From Colwellia sp. (lineage in GTDB: Bacteria > Pseudomonadota > Gammaproteobacteria > Enterobacterales > Alteromonadaceae): a DNA stretch of 64,000 nucleotides. A program made the translations under genes and the position numbers. Location of the stretch: assembly GCA_002733765.1 (NCBI GenBank), contig NVWU01000005.1, forward strand, positions 242,353 to 306,352, read 5' to 3'. Below are positions 18,703 through 26,587 of the stretch, piece after piece; the stretch's first letter is position 1; each line of letters begins with the position of its first letter. The notes under the pieces were generated by a model. The model saw only the letters and a list, made by a program, of their open reading frames with translations, did not search any database and had not been told where the DNA came from.

Positions 18703-19530
18703 TTAAATATCTACTTGTACGGTTTGTTGTCTAACCCCTCTGATTAACTCTACTCGCTGGCGTTGGATAATTTTAGGAACAATGGTCGAGGCTGGCTGAG
18801 AAACTGTTTCTACTGTGGTTTCGGGTACCGTTATTAGCTCTACTGTTTCTGTGGAGGTGCTTTTATTACTGGCAATAACGACTGCTTCATCATCAATTGG
18901 ATTACGTAAGGCTAGCTGCAAATAGCCATTTCTACGCGCACTCATTAATATTTCGGCTTGAGCTAAGTCCACTTCAACGGTAATTGCCCTAACTAATTGT
19001 GGTTTGTTTTCGCCGCTGGCTGCTCTTTGATCAACCGCTAGTATATTGATATTAGAAAGAATTACATCAGTAGTAGGCTTGCCGTCTTGCTGATAAGTAT
19101 TTAGAATATCTACCTTGTTACCCGGTAATAAAAAACCCGCAACACCAACAACATCATTTACTCGAATCGTTATCGCCCGCATATTTTTACCAATCAAACT
19201 GGCTAGGTAACTGCCGTCACCTTGCTGTGCCAAACGTTCTGATCTCATAATGTCGCCAATGTAAAATTGGTTTTTAGCTACCTTGCCGATAACACTCTCT
19301 AAGTCATGTATTGCTTTATCGGGCGCCATTGATTTAGGAAATACCGTTAAATTGACATGTTTAGCCTCGATAATAGTGCCAGTGGGAATAATGACTGTAG
19401 CGATAACAATATTAACTTGTTCTTCGGTTAATTCTTTCTGGCTATCATTGAGCCAATTTTTAGCGATCAATACTGCGCCGACACCAAAAACTACTGACAT
19501 GGTAATAAAAAGAAGAGTATTTTTGTTCAT
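18703..19530 (-). CDS. rcpC: RcpC/CpaB pilus assembly protein
   Basis: A 275-residue protein with an N-terminal membrane anchor (about 6-24), a SAF domain (IPTGTIIEAKHVNLTVFPKS, about 50-110) and the RcpC domain (AITIRVNDVVGVAGFLLPGN, KVDIL). It is periplasmic and works with the secretin. The ATG overlaps the stop of the AAA ATPase gene by one base (TAATG), and its AAGGAG ribosome site lies within the end of that gene. This indicates that the ATPase is translated as part of the tad operon. Confidence 0.9.
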   Translation of the reverse strand: MNKNTLLFITMSVVFGVGAVLIAKNWLNDSQKELTEEQVNIVIATVIIPTGTIIEAKHVNLTVFPKSMAPDKAIHDLESVIGKVAKNQFYIGDIMRSERLAQQGDGSYLASLIGKNMRAITIRVNDVVGVAGFLLPGNKVDILNTYQQDGKPTTDVILSNINILAVDQRAASGENKPQLVRAITVEVDLAQAEILMSARRNGYLQLALRNPIDDEAVVIASNKSTSTETVELITVPETTVETVSQPASTIVPKIIQRQRVELIRGVRQQTVQVDI

Positions 19531-21014
19531 TACTGACTCCTTGAGTTATTGGGTTCATTTGGCTCATTTAATTTATTGTCTTGTTGAGTACTGTCTTGCT
19601 GAGTCTTATCTAGCTCAGGATTATCAGTGCTGTGGACAAAATAATGCTGCCAAGCAAAACGGATAAGCGCCTGAGTAACGACGGGCGCTAGTTGATTGAA
19701 TTTTATTTGATCACTGACAATACTTAATAAGTCTCGAGGTAAGCAGGGTAAAAAGTCTTTTTGATCAACATAATGACGTTGTTCAACTAAATAAGTGAAA
19801 AGATCATGATGACAGTCAAGCTGGTAGTCGGCACAGGTTTTAAACCATAACTTTTGGTATAGTTCAAGAGGTAGGGCTTCAAATTTAATTTTATAACCTA
19901 AACGTCGTAAAAAGGCATCATCAACCAAGTCTTGTGGGGCTAAATTAGTCGAAAAAAGTAAAATCAGCTCAAACGGAATTTCAAAATGTTGTCCGTTTGG
20001 TAAAGATAAAAAGTCACGTCGTTCTTCTAAAGGAATTATCCAGCGGTTAAATAGTGCTATTGGACTAATTTTTTGCCGTCCTAAATCATCTAACAATAAA
20101 ATACCGTTATTGGCTTTTAATTGCAGTGGCGCTTTATAAGTGTGGTTAGTGACATCAAAGTTTACCTCCAACATTTCAGCAGCCAATTCACCACCGGTTA
20201 CTAATAACGGTCGTTGGCATAAATGCCAGCGCGGATCATAACCATGGGCTAAGTTGACAAGTTTGGTATCGCCATTATCTTGTTGTTGCTCACGGGTGCT
20301 TAATACATGCAGCTGAGGATCATAAACCTGAATAATAATGTTATTAATCTCTATCGCTGATGGGATCAAAATGTCATCACCAAAGAGCAGATTTAAATGT
20401 CGACACAGGTAACTTTTACCAACGCCAGGGGCACCATAAATTAAAATAGGTTTACTGGAATTAAGCGCCGGCCCGATGGTGGCAATTAATTCGTCTGAAA
20501 ACATTAGCTCACTAAAGCGTTGCAACATCAGTTCTTTAACTACAACGGTATTACGACTGGTTTGCTTAAGACAAATATCGCAATATTGCGCTAAAGGCAC
20601 AGGCGCAATGCCTAAGTAACCTGCTTGCTTAAAGGCTTTTTCAGCCTCTGACATTCCTAATGCACTAAGGGCATAACGCATTTGACCACTGGTACTTGAT
20701 TGGCGGTTTTCTAGCCAGCCAAGGGTTTTGGTATGGTCTAATAAACTTTGAATAATACCGCCACTTAAGGCCATTTTTTCGGCTAATTGACGGACACTGA
20801 CTACATGAGAAATTAATATATGTTTAAGTAATAGTTGTAATAATAACTGCTCTGACAGGCCGGTTTCTACCACGGTGCTAGGCCGTTTTGCCATCACCGC
20901 TTCTTTATCAAAGAGACTGCCTTGCTGATTTAACGCATTACTTTTATCTGAACCGTCAGCCACTAACTTAGTAGAGCTTGACGCTTTATCAGTTAAATTT
21001 AATGATGAGTCCAT
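19530..21014 (-). CDS. AAA ATPase embedded in the tad operon
   Basis: A 494-residue protein that is not one of the standard tad genes. Residues about 55-125 look like a winged-helix unit (KHILISHVVSVRQLAEKMAL). An AAA domain follows: Walker A GAPGVGKS at 194-201, Walker B ILLLDD at 305-310, sensor-1 STN at 355-357 and a putative arginine finger in DDAFLRRL (365-372). C145 and C148 could be part of a small metal site. The C-terminal 30 residues are Gln/Asn/Asp-rich. It is tightly fitted between tadV (24 bases) and rcpC (one-base overlap), so it belongs to the operon. A role as a chaperone-type ATPase in pilus assembly or regulation is a guess. Confidence 0.75.
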   Translation of the reverse strand: MDSSLNLTDKASSSTKLVADGSDKSNALNQQGSLFDKEAVMAKRPSTVVETGLSEQLLLQLLLKHILISHVVSVRQLAEKMALSGGIIQSLLDHTKTLGWLENRQSSTSGQMRYALSALGMSEAEKAFKQAGYLGIAPVPLAQYCDICLKQTSRNTVVVKELMLQRFSELMFSDELIATIGPALNSSKPILIYGAPGVGKSYLCRHLNLLFGDDILIPSAIEINNIIIQVYDPQLHVLSTREQQQDNGDTKLVNLAHGYDPRWHLCQRPLLVTGGELAAEMLEVNFDVTNHTYKAPLQLKANNGILLLDDLGRQKISPIALFNRWIIPLEERRDFLSLPNGQHFEIPFELILLFSTNLAPQDLVDDAFLRRLGYKIKFEALPLELYQKLWFKTCADYQLDCHHDLFTYLVEQRHYVDQKDFLPCLPRDLLSIVSDQIKFNQLAPVVTQALIRFAWQHYFVHSTDNPELDKTQQDSTQQDNKLNEPNEPNNSRSQ

Positions 21015-21038
21015 GCTAACTCCGTTTACTTTTACTTG

Positions 21039-21599
21039 TTAGTTGATACTTGTTAAAAAATTGCTTATTTCTGTGCTTAGGTTAGGGCTTATTTCTGCCG
21101 CAAGTTCAGGGCTAAGGTAGCAAGCTAGCAACCAACCTAACGTTAAAGCAGGCGCATAGGGCACATATACCGATGAAGATGCTTCACTATTACTGCCAAA
21201 GTCACTATTTTTAATAAAACCTTGGCGGATCATCTTAATAAAACCAGACCAACCCACTTTATAGAGCGCTAAAAAAAAGCTAGTAAAGGTGCCAAAAATA
21301 ATGCCATACACCACAGACCAAAAGAGTAAAATTGGCCCCGAGAGCGCGCCAACTGCCACCATCAACTTGACATCACCCGCGCCCAAATAACGAAAGTAAA
21401 ATGCGGGTAATAACAAGGTTAATGCTAAACCTGCACCCAATAGCGCTTGCCCTATGCCATACCATTGGCTGTAATAAGCTTGCAGAATCAGGGCCGCTAG
21501 TAGCCCGGTCAAGCAAAGTTTATTGGGAATGCGTTGGTAGCGCAGATCGAAATATAAAGCGCTAAGCAGTAATAGCAAGGTAGCAGTTAGTACAGTCAT
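21039..21599 (-). CDS. tadV: TadV/CpaA prepilin peptidase
   Basis: A type IV prepilin peptidase of the small A24 type, 186 residues, with about five to six membrane segments. It cleaves the Flp prepilin and the TadE-like pseudopilins. The two catalytic aspartates fit YFDLRYQRIPNKL near the N-terminus and GAGDVKLMVAVG in the middle. I chose the ATG at 21599 (MTVLTATLL), two bases after the flp stop. A longer frame would need a TTG inside flp. There is no clear ribosome site, so translational coupling to flp is likely. Confidence 0.88.
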   Translation of the reverse strand: MTVLTATLLLLLSALYFDLRYQRIPNKLCLTGLLAALILQAYYSQWYGIGQALLGAGLALTLLLPAFYFRYLGAGDVKLMVAVGALSGPILLFWSVVYGIIFGTFTSFFLALYKVGWSGFIKMIRQGFIKNSDFGSNSEASSSVYVPYAPALTLGWLLACYLSPELAAEISPNLSTEISNFLTSIN

Positions 21600-21601
21600 T
21601 A

Positions 21602-21856
21602 CTATGCCGCTGCCGTACAAACTCCGGGAGTTACGGGGTCTGTGGTATTATCAGGTGCTGTCCAGGTACCACCAGTAGTTGCACAAGATAATGAGTTAAT
21701 TTGATTGGTGGCATTATCACCTAAAGTGCTAAAGGCAAGGACCATACCGCCAACTACTAAACCACCGGCAATGGCATATTCCACCGCGGTTAAACCACTT
21801 TCATCTTTAATAAAACCTTTTATAAAACCTTTGATACGATAAGTTGATTTATTCAT
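21602..21856 (-). CDS. flp: Flp-family type IVb pilin
   Basis: Major pilin subunit precursor, 84 residues. The leader ends in KDESG, followed by LTAVEYAIAGGLVVGGMVLA, the Flp signature with Glu at +5 and Tyr at +6 relative to cleavage after Gly. The start at 21856 (MNKSTYRIKG) is supported by GGAGAA; an ATG six codons upstream lacks a ribosome site. The leader carries a short tandem repeat (KGFIKGFIKD). The mature protein is longer than minimal Flp pilins, with a C-terminal tail of about 25 residues rich in Thr, Pro and Asp. That tail has two Cys residues, which could form a disulfide. Confidence 0.92.
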   Translation of the reverse strand: MNKSTYRIKGFIKGFIKDESGLTAVEYAIAGGLVVGGMVLAFSTLGDNATNQINSLSCATTGGTWTAPDNTTDPVTPGVCTAAA

Positions 21857-21946
21857 CAGATTCTCCAGAACCATTGGTGTTTATGCATGTTTGCAAAATA
21901 AAACAAAATAAAATATAGCGAAGGAGAAGCGAACAAATGCATTTGA

Positions 21947-22020
21947 GGTAACCATAGTGTTAACTATGGAGCCGATACTTAGCAGGTATTTAATAGAGGG
22001 TAAATACCGTATAGGTAACC
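21947..22020 (-). promoter_or_regulatory. Hairpin-rich region upstream of flp
   Basis: Two inverted repeats lie between the flp start and the L,D-transpeptidase gene. CCATAG (21952-21957) pairs with CTATGG (21964-21969), and GGTATTTA (21985-21992) pairs with TAAATACC (22001-22008). The palindrome GGTAACC flanks them on both sides (about 21947-21953 and 22014-22020). The region could be the flp 5' leader, an operator, or a terminator region for the upstream gene. I could not assign a promoter. Confidence 0.4.
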
Positions 22021-22094
22021 ACAAAGGCAATTGCACTCCTTTGCTGACTTTATTCAATACAACTCAATACAATAAATGAGCCATATTAATAAAA

Positions 22095-23768
22095 CTAGTC
22101 GGTTTTTTCTGGCTTTACTAACACCAGATTGCTATCTATTGTATCTATTTGCGAATTAAGCCTAGAAGGAAAATAAAAGGGTTGGTCTAATTGGTATATG
22201 TCAGCCGACCAATGTACTTTTCCTGCAGGGGTTAGCCAAACTGTTTGATAGGTGAGGTAAACTTCAATGCCTTTTTTTAGCTTGATATATTGGCTTTTAT
22301 TGGTAGTTAAGGCTTGTTTTATTTGCTGTTTTTTATGGTTAGATTCATTAACCATAAGCTGTTGAGCTAGCAAATGAGCTGACTGTAATCGTACACAACC
22401 ATGACTTAGTGCCCGATATTTATTAACAAAGAGATTTTTTGTTGGGGTATCATGTAGATATACCGAGTGAAAGTTTTTAATATTAAAGCGGTATTTGCCC
22501 AGTGCATTATTTTTTCCTGCTGCTTGTATTAATTTATACTCACCCAAGGCGGCTTTTATTGATGCGCTATCATTAAAAACGGGCTGAATAATTTGCTTAG
22601 CACCATAACCTTTTGCCAGTTTAAAGTTCTGCCGTCTGAGTGAGCCTGGATTGGTAGTATTTTCTATTAATAATTCGTTATGCACTATATTGTAGGTTGG
22701 CGTCCATTGCGGATTAATGGAGAGGCTATTAACTTGAGTAACCATTATCGGGGTAGGATGCTGACTATCACCAACAATAACTTTCATTGATAAGGTTTCT
22801 TGTTGGTTGTTCACAAAAGATAAGCGGTAGGACGGAATATTAACCATAACATAACGTTTTGGCGGTTTACTCGGTAATGATAACCAACGCCATAAATTAA
22901 TTTGCATGGTAGTTATGCGCTTTGCAGGACTGATATTAAGTGCCGTGATTGTTTTCACTGTTAATTTACCATCAGGTTTTAAGCCATGTCTGATTTGAAA
23001 CTTTTTAAGCGCGTTAATTACTTCAGGATCAAAAATATGCTGGCGGTAGTGATACTTCTGTTTTTTGTTAAGATCAGCCAAGGTAACTAAAATATAGCGT
23101 AGTTTAACCACTTCCTTGTGACCTTGACCTAAGGTTAGTGATAAGTTTTTATCAATGACTGGCCAAGTTTCTTTGGCTAATTGGCGATAATTAGCAATGG
23201 CGCTACGCAGGTGAAGCACCTGATCAAATTGCGGTAATAATTGATCTACGTAACGGGCTAGGTTGTTATCTTTTACCGCCTGAAAAATATCTTCTTGTGG
23301 TTTTTCTTGCGGCTTAAACTGGTAACCATAAAATAAAGTGGCAATAGTAAATAATTGCTGAGTTAGCTGTTGATCTACTCTTTTTATAACTTCATCCTGT
23401 TGGGGAGCTAAGTTAACCATCTCAGGAAAAAGTAACTGTTTAATGCCGAGATCATTAAGTAAACTGATTAATGACAGCCCAGATAAATTAAGCTTGTTGT
23501 TATTAAACCATAAGTAATTTTTATGATGATGAGCCATCAGTTGTTGATAAACGACTTCTTGATCGCTAACTTGTTTATTTTTAGATATAGGTTGATAAGG
23601 TAAGGGATCTTGCCGAGTAAAGGAGATTTTAGTGGGTACAATGCTTTTTTTACCCACAGAGTTTTGACGCTCAGTAATTTCACTATCAGTAAGATAAAAA
23701 TTTTCTGCTGCTCTGACAATGCTCAAGCCGAGCAATAAAAAAAGTGCCAAAATAACGCTAGTTTTCAT
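22095..23768 (-). CDS. YcbB/LdtD-type L,D-transpeptidase
   Basis: An exported murein cross-linking enzyme of 557 residues. An N-terminal signal peptide (about 1-20) is followed by a scaffold region, a peptidoglycan-binding domain (VINALKKFQIRHGLKPDGKL, about 245-278) and a YkuD catalytic domain (about 306-475). The active-site motif SHGCVRL places the nucleophile at Cys 458, with the conserved HD of VYLHDTP upstream. A strong GGAGG precedes the ATG. It lies 31 bases after the AraC-type gene on the same strand and upstream of flp. It may act on the cell wall when the pilus machine is built, an inference from position only. Confidence 0.9.
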   Translation of the reverse strand: MKTSVILALFLLLGLSIVRAAENFYLTDSEITERQNSVGKKSIVPTKISFTRQDPLPYQPISKNKQVSDQEVVYQQLMAHHHKNYLWFNNNKLNLSGLSLISLLNDLGIKQLLFPEMVNLAPQQDEVIKRVDQQLTQQLFTIATLFYGYQFKPQEKPQEDIFQAVKDNNLARYVDQLLPQFDQVLHLRSAIANYRQLAKETWPVIDKNLSLTLGQGHKEVVKLRYILVTLADLNKKQKYHYRQHIFDPEVINALKKFQIRHGLKPDGKLTVKTITALNISPAKRITTMQINLWRWLSLPSKPPKRYVMVNIPSYRLSFVNNQQETLSMKVIVGDSQHPTPIMVTQVNSLSINPQWTPTYNIVHNELLIENTTNPGSLRRQNFKLAKGYGAKQIIQPVFNDSASIKAALGEYKLIQAAGKNNALGKYRFNIKNFHSVYLHDTPTKNLFVNKYRALSHGCVRLQSAHLLAQQLMVNESNHKKQQIKQALTTNKSQYIKLKKGIEVYLTYQTVWLTPAGKVHWSADIYQLDQPFYFPSRLNSQIDTIDSNLVLVKPEKTD

Positions 23769-23799
23769 TATACCTCCTTAATCTACCTCTTTAAGCCGC

Positions 23800-24666
23800 T
23801 TAACTTTGATTAAGACCAATAGCGCGACGGAGTTTAGCTTGTTTCATTTTTGTTATCGGTAATAACTCCATTCTTAATTTTTGATACCTTTGATATAAGC
23901 AGCTTAATTCTATGCCTTGTTCATTTTTAATATAGGCCGTTGGTGTTAACCCTATATGTTCTTTAAAATTTCGGCAAAAGTGTGACGGATTTGAGAAGCC
24001 AACCGCAAAGGAGGCATTGGTCACGGAAGCGTTAGCTTGACGTAATAAAAACTCACTTTCTTCTAATCGTCGACATAAAATATATTGGCAAAAACCGATA
24101 CCGCATAAATCTTTAAACATATGGCTAATACGACTTGGGCTTAAATAGATACTTTTAGCCGCTTGTTTTAACGAAGGAGCATCACAAAAGTGATGTTCTA
24201 TTAACTCAAATAAATCTTCTAACGGGTGAGTTATTAATTCTTCTGTTGCCGGTATAAAATTGTAATTCATTGGCTCTTGTTCAAAACAGTCAATGCTGGT
24301 AGTTTCGTTAAGTTCGATTAACAAATTAACTAATGCTTTGTTATCTATAGGTAGCCTGAGTACATCTTTAACGCCGAGTTTTAGTGCATGGTGAAGCATA
24401 GGTATTGATATAGAAGCAGATAAGATATAAAGCGGTGTTTTAGCAAAGTGATGATGTATTGATTCTAAATTATAACGATGTACTTCAGATTGGCCGTCCA
24501 TTACATAAGCAATGGCACCTAAACAGCCATTTAATTTTTTGATCTGTTCAAGTGATGAGATAGTTTTAAGGGAAAGTTTATCAGCTAAGCTATTGTAAAC
24601 ATCAGTAACTATTTTTTTGTTTTGGCCCATAATACCAAAGTATTGTTTTGTTTTAAGAATAGTCAT
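23800..24666 (-). CDS. AraC-family transcriptional regulator
   Basis: A 288-residue protein. The C-terminal AraC/XylS double helix-turn-helix (about 155-245) includes LKQAAKSIYLSPSRISHMFK and VTNASFAVGFSNPSHFCRNF followed by GLTPTAYI, all classic. The N-terminal 120 residues have the alternating pattern of a receiver fold (TPLYILSASISIPMLHHALK, GVKDVLRLP) but lack the expected phospho-acceptor Asp, so it looks like a degenerate receiver. It heads the same-strand run that continues with the L,D-transpeptidase and flp/tad genes and is the obvious candidate regulator of that block. GGGGGG before the ATG supports the start. Confidence 0.85.
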   Translation of the reverse strand: MTILKTKQYFGIMGQNKKIVTDVYNSLADKLSLKTISSLEQIKKLNGCLGAIAYVMDGQSEVHRYNLESIHHHFAKTPLYILSASISIPMLHHALKLGVKDVLRLPIDNKALVNLLIELNETTSIDCFEQEPMNYNFIPATEELITHPLEDLFELIEHHFCDAPSLKQAAKSIYLSPSRISHMFKDLCGIGFCQYILCRRLEESEFLLRQANASVTNASFAVGFSNPSHFCRNFKEHIGLTPTAYIKNEQGIELSCLYQRYQKLRMELLPITKMKQAKLRRAIGLNQS

Positions 24667-25143
24667 CGTTCCCCCCTTAATAATTATTGTGAGTATTTAA
24701 AGCGGTTTGAATTATGGCTAGTGTTTCAGCTTTCATAGTCATCCAGCGTTAAAGGGTCATAGCTAGATTTTGCATAAAGTAGGCCAGTTTAATTTAAGGT
24801 TTTTACCTTGTTTTTGTCTCTATTTAGGGGGTTTTATTGCAATGTGCGAATAGATGACTAATTTTGCAAAGCGAATTGCTACTGTATTTCAATCTCATCC
24901 TTTCACTTTCATAATAATTTTGACTTTTGTAACCTAGATAAGAATGCAAGCGCTGACTATTAGAAAATCTCTAGGCAGGGGAATGTTGAATAACTAAATT
25001 TACCTACCAATGCTTTGTGATCACGTTTGGATAAGCCTGATATTGTGTGTATTATTCAAGTTCTTTAATTCAACAGTCGACTATTTAACTTTTTACGTTA
25101 TACTGCCGCGCTTAAATCGAGTATCTAATTAGCGGAGTTCATC
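24667..25143. other. Intergenic region between the AraC gene and the SEC-C gene
   Basis: A 477-base divergent intergenic region. I see no coding sequence or RNA gene. TATACT at 25099-25104, about 40 bases before the SEC-C gene, could be its -10 box, but no good -35 element is placed correctly. This gap must also hold the promoter of the AraC gene. Confidence 0.45.
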
Positions 25144-25476
25144 ATGCACGATCTGTACTACAAAGGGCGTATTCACACCCGAATGAATCATATCAAAACA
25201 GGTTATAATACTAAGCGTACTACTAAGCTTGGCACAGAAAAACATCCATTAACGCTAGTAGTTAACAGCGATGAAAAAAAATTAGCAGTAGAGGCATTAG
25301 TTGCCGATAATGGGTTGTTTGCCGATATCACCGTAGATAGCGCCATCGATGAAAATATTAATGAACTTAACGCCATACTAAACAAGCCAACGACTACTAG
25401 GTTTGATAAAACCCCTAACCGCAATGATCCCTGTTCATGCGGCAGTGGTAAAAAATATAAAAAATGTTGCGGCTAA
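25144..25476 (+). CDS. SEC-C motif metal-binding protein
   Basis: A 110-residue protein with the C-terminal SEC-C zinc motif RNDPCSCGSGKKYKKCCG (residues about 92-109), the same type of motif that ends SecA. The N-terminal part (LYYKGRIHTRMNHIKTGYNT) matches my memory of the PBPRA1643 family of SWIM/SEC-C proteins found in marine gammaproteobacteria. Their function is not known to me. It stands alone between the AraC gene and recR. Confidence 0.8.
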   Translation: MHDLYYKGRIHTRMNHIKTGYNTKRTTKLGTEKHPLTLVVNSDEKKLAVEALVADNGLFADITVDSAIDENINELNAILNKPTTTRFDKTPNRNDPCSCGSGKKYKKCCG

Positions 25477-25525
25477 CAATATCAACTTACTAGTGATGTG
25501 ATTATTTCTACTTGCTATGTATTTG

Positions 25526-25551
25526 GCTATTTTTCCCTACGTAAAAATAGC
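25526..25551 (+). terminator. Hairpin downstream of the SEC-C gene
   Basis: GCTATTTTT (25526-25534) pairs perfectly with AAAAATAGC (25543-25551) around an 8-base loop, 50 bases after the SEC-C stop. The 3' side lacks a T-run, so termination is uncertain. Confidence 0.4.
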
Positions 25552-25772
25552 TTAGCTCATGAATGAAACCGGTAGTAGATGTAGAACTATTGTTGAAAAT
25601 TAAACTATGTTAAATTATATCTTTAATGCTAGTTATTAAATAAAGTCTATATTTGGCTTTTTTTTCTGCGTAGAAACAATGAAAATGTCAGCTGATAACT
25701 GTTAATAGCAGATAATCAGGCTATCTCCACTTTGCATGAAAATGCCTTTATAGGCAGATATAAATTACTTAT

Positions 25773-26378
25773 ATGAAATTTAGCCCGTTAGTACAAGAAC
25801 TTATCGACTCGTTAAAATGTTTGCCTGGTGTTGGCGCAAAATCAGCCCAACGCATGGCTTTTCATTTACTTGAACGCAATCGTCGTGGTGGTAGTAAACT
25901 TGCGAATACACTGGCGAGTGCTATGACTGATATTGGTCATTGTCAGTCATGTCGAAACTTTACCGAAGAAAATTTATGTGATATTTGCCAAAACCCTAAG
26001 CGTAAGTTGGCGACTATTTTGTGTGTTGTCGAAAGCCCTGGTGATGTTATTGCCATTGAGCAGACAGGTGAGTTTAAAGGGAAGTATTTTGTATTAATGG
26101 GGCATTTATCCCCCATTGATGGCATAGGCCCGGATGATTTGGGTTTTGATATACTTGCCAAGCAGTTTGCTAGTGGACAATTTGAGGAAATTATTTTAGC
26201 AACTAATCCAACCGTGGAAGGTGAGGCTACTGCGCACTTTATTGCTGAATTAGCACAGCAATATCAAGTGAGTATTTCTCGTATCGCACATGGTGTGCCA
26301 GTTGGTGGTGAACTTGAATATGTTGATGGTAATACCTTATCTCATGCTTTAGCTGGACGAAAAAGTTACGAACTTTAA
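25773..26378 (+). CDS. recR: Recombination mediator protein RecR
   Basis: A DNA repair protein that acts with RecF and RecO to load RecA at gaps. At 201 residues it has the normal length. An N-terminal helix-hairpin-helix ([20 protein letters not shown]) is followed by a C4 zinc finger ([16 protein letters not shown]) and a Toprim domain ([15 protein letters not shown]). The C-terminus with [16 protein letters not shown] is conserved. In E. coli it directly follows ybaB, whereas here the two are about 19 kb apart and recR must have its own promoter. Confidence 0.96.
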   Translation: MKFSPLVQELIDSLKCLPGVGAKSAQRMAFHLLERNRRGGSKLANTLASAMTDIGHCQSCRNFTEENLCDICQNPKRKLATILCVVESPGDVIAIEQTGEFKGKYFVLMGHLSPIDGIGPDDLGFDILAKQFASGQFEEIILATNPTVEGEATAHFIAELAQQYQVSISRIAHGVPVGGELEYVDGNTLSHALAGRKSYEL

Positions 26379-26472
26379 TTATCAGTATTTAATTGCGAAG
26401 CTCGGCAAGTCGCATAGAGACATTTTCTCTTAAAGTGTGAACGTGATTTATTTTAATTTTTTACCTACCCCC

Positions 26473-26500
26473 CTTGAAAAAAATCAAATCCCCCTCAAAT
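26473..26500 (+). promoter_or_regulatory. Sigma-32-type heat-shock promoter of htpG
   Basis: CTTGAA (26473-26478), preceded by a C-rich run as in the sigma-32 -35 consensus CCCTTGAA, is followed after 12 bases by CCCCTCAAAT (26491-26500), resembling the -10 consensus CCCCATNT. The site is about 90 bases before htpG, a known heat-shock gene in E. coli. The spacer is slightly shorter than the usual 13-15. Confidence 0.72.
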
Positions 26501-26587
26501 AAGACACATGCAAGATAACCCGATTTAACCTTCGGGCTATTTACCAAGTAATTTACCACATTGTAAAATCACACAGGATTCACTTAC

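Noticed and set aside
22025..22045. Sigma-54 promoter for flp
   Set aside because: The reverse strand gives GG and GC doublets spaced 9 rather than 10 bases apart, and other consensus bases are missing.
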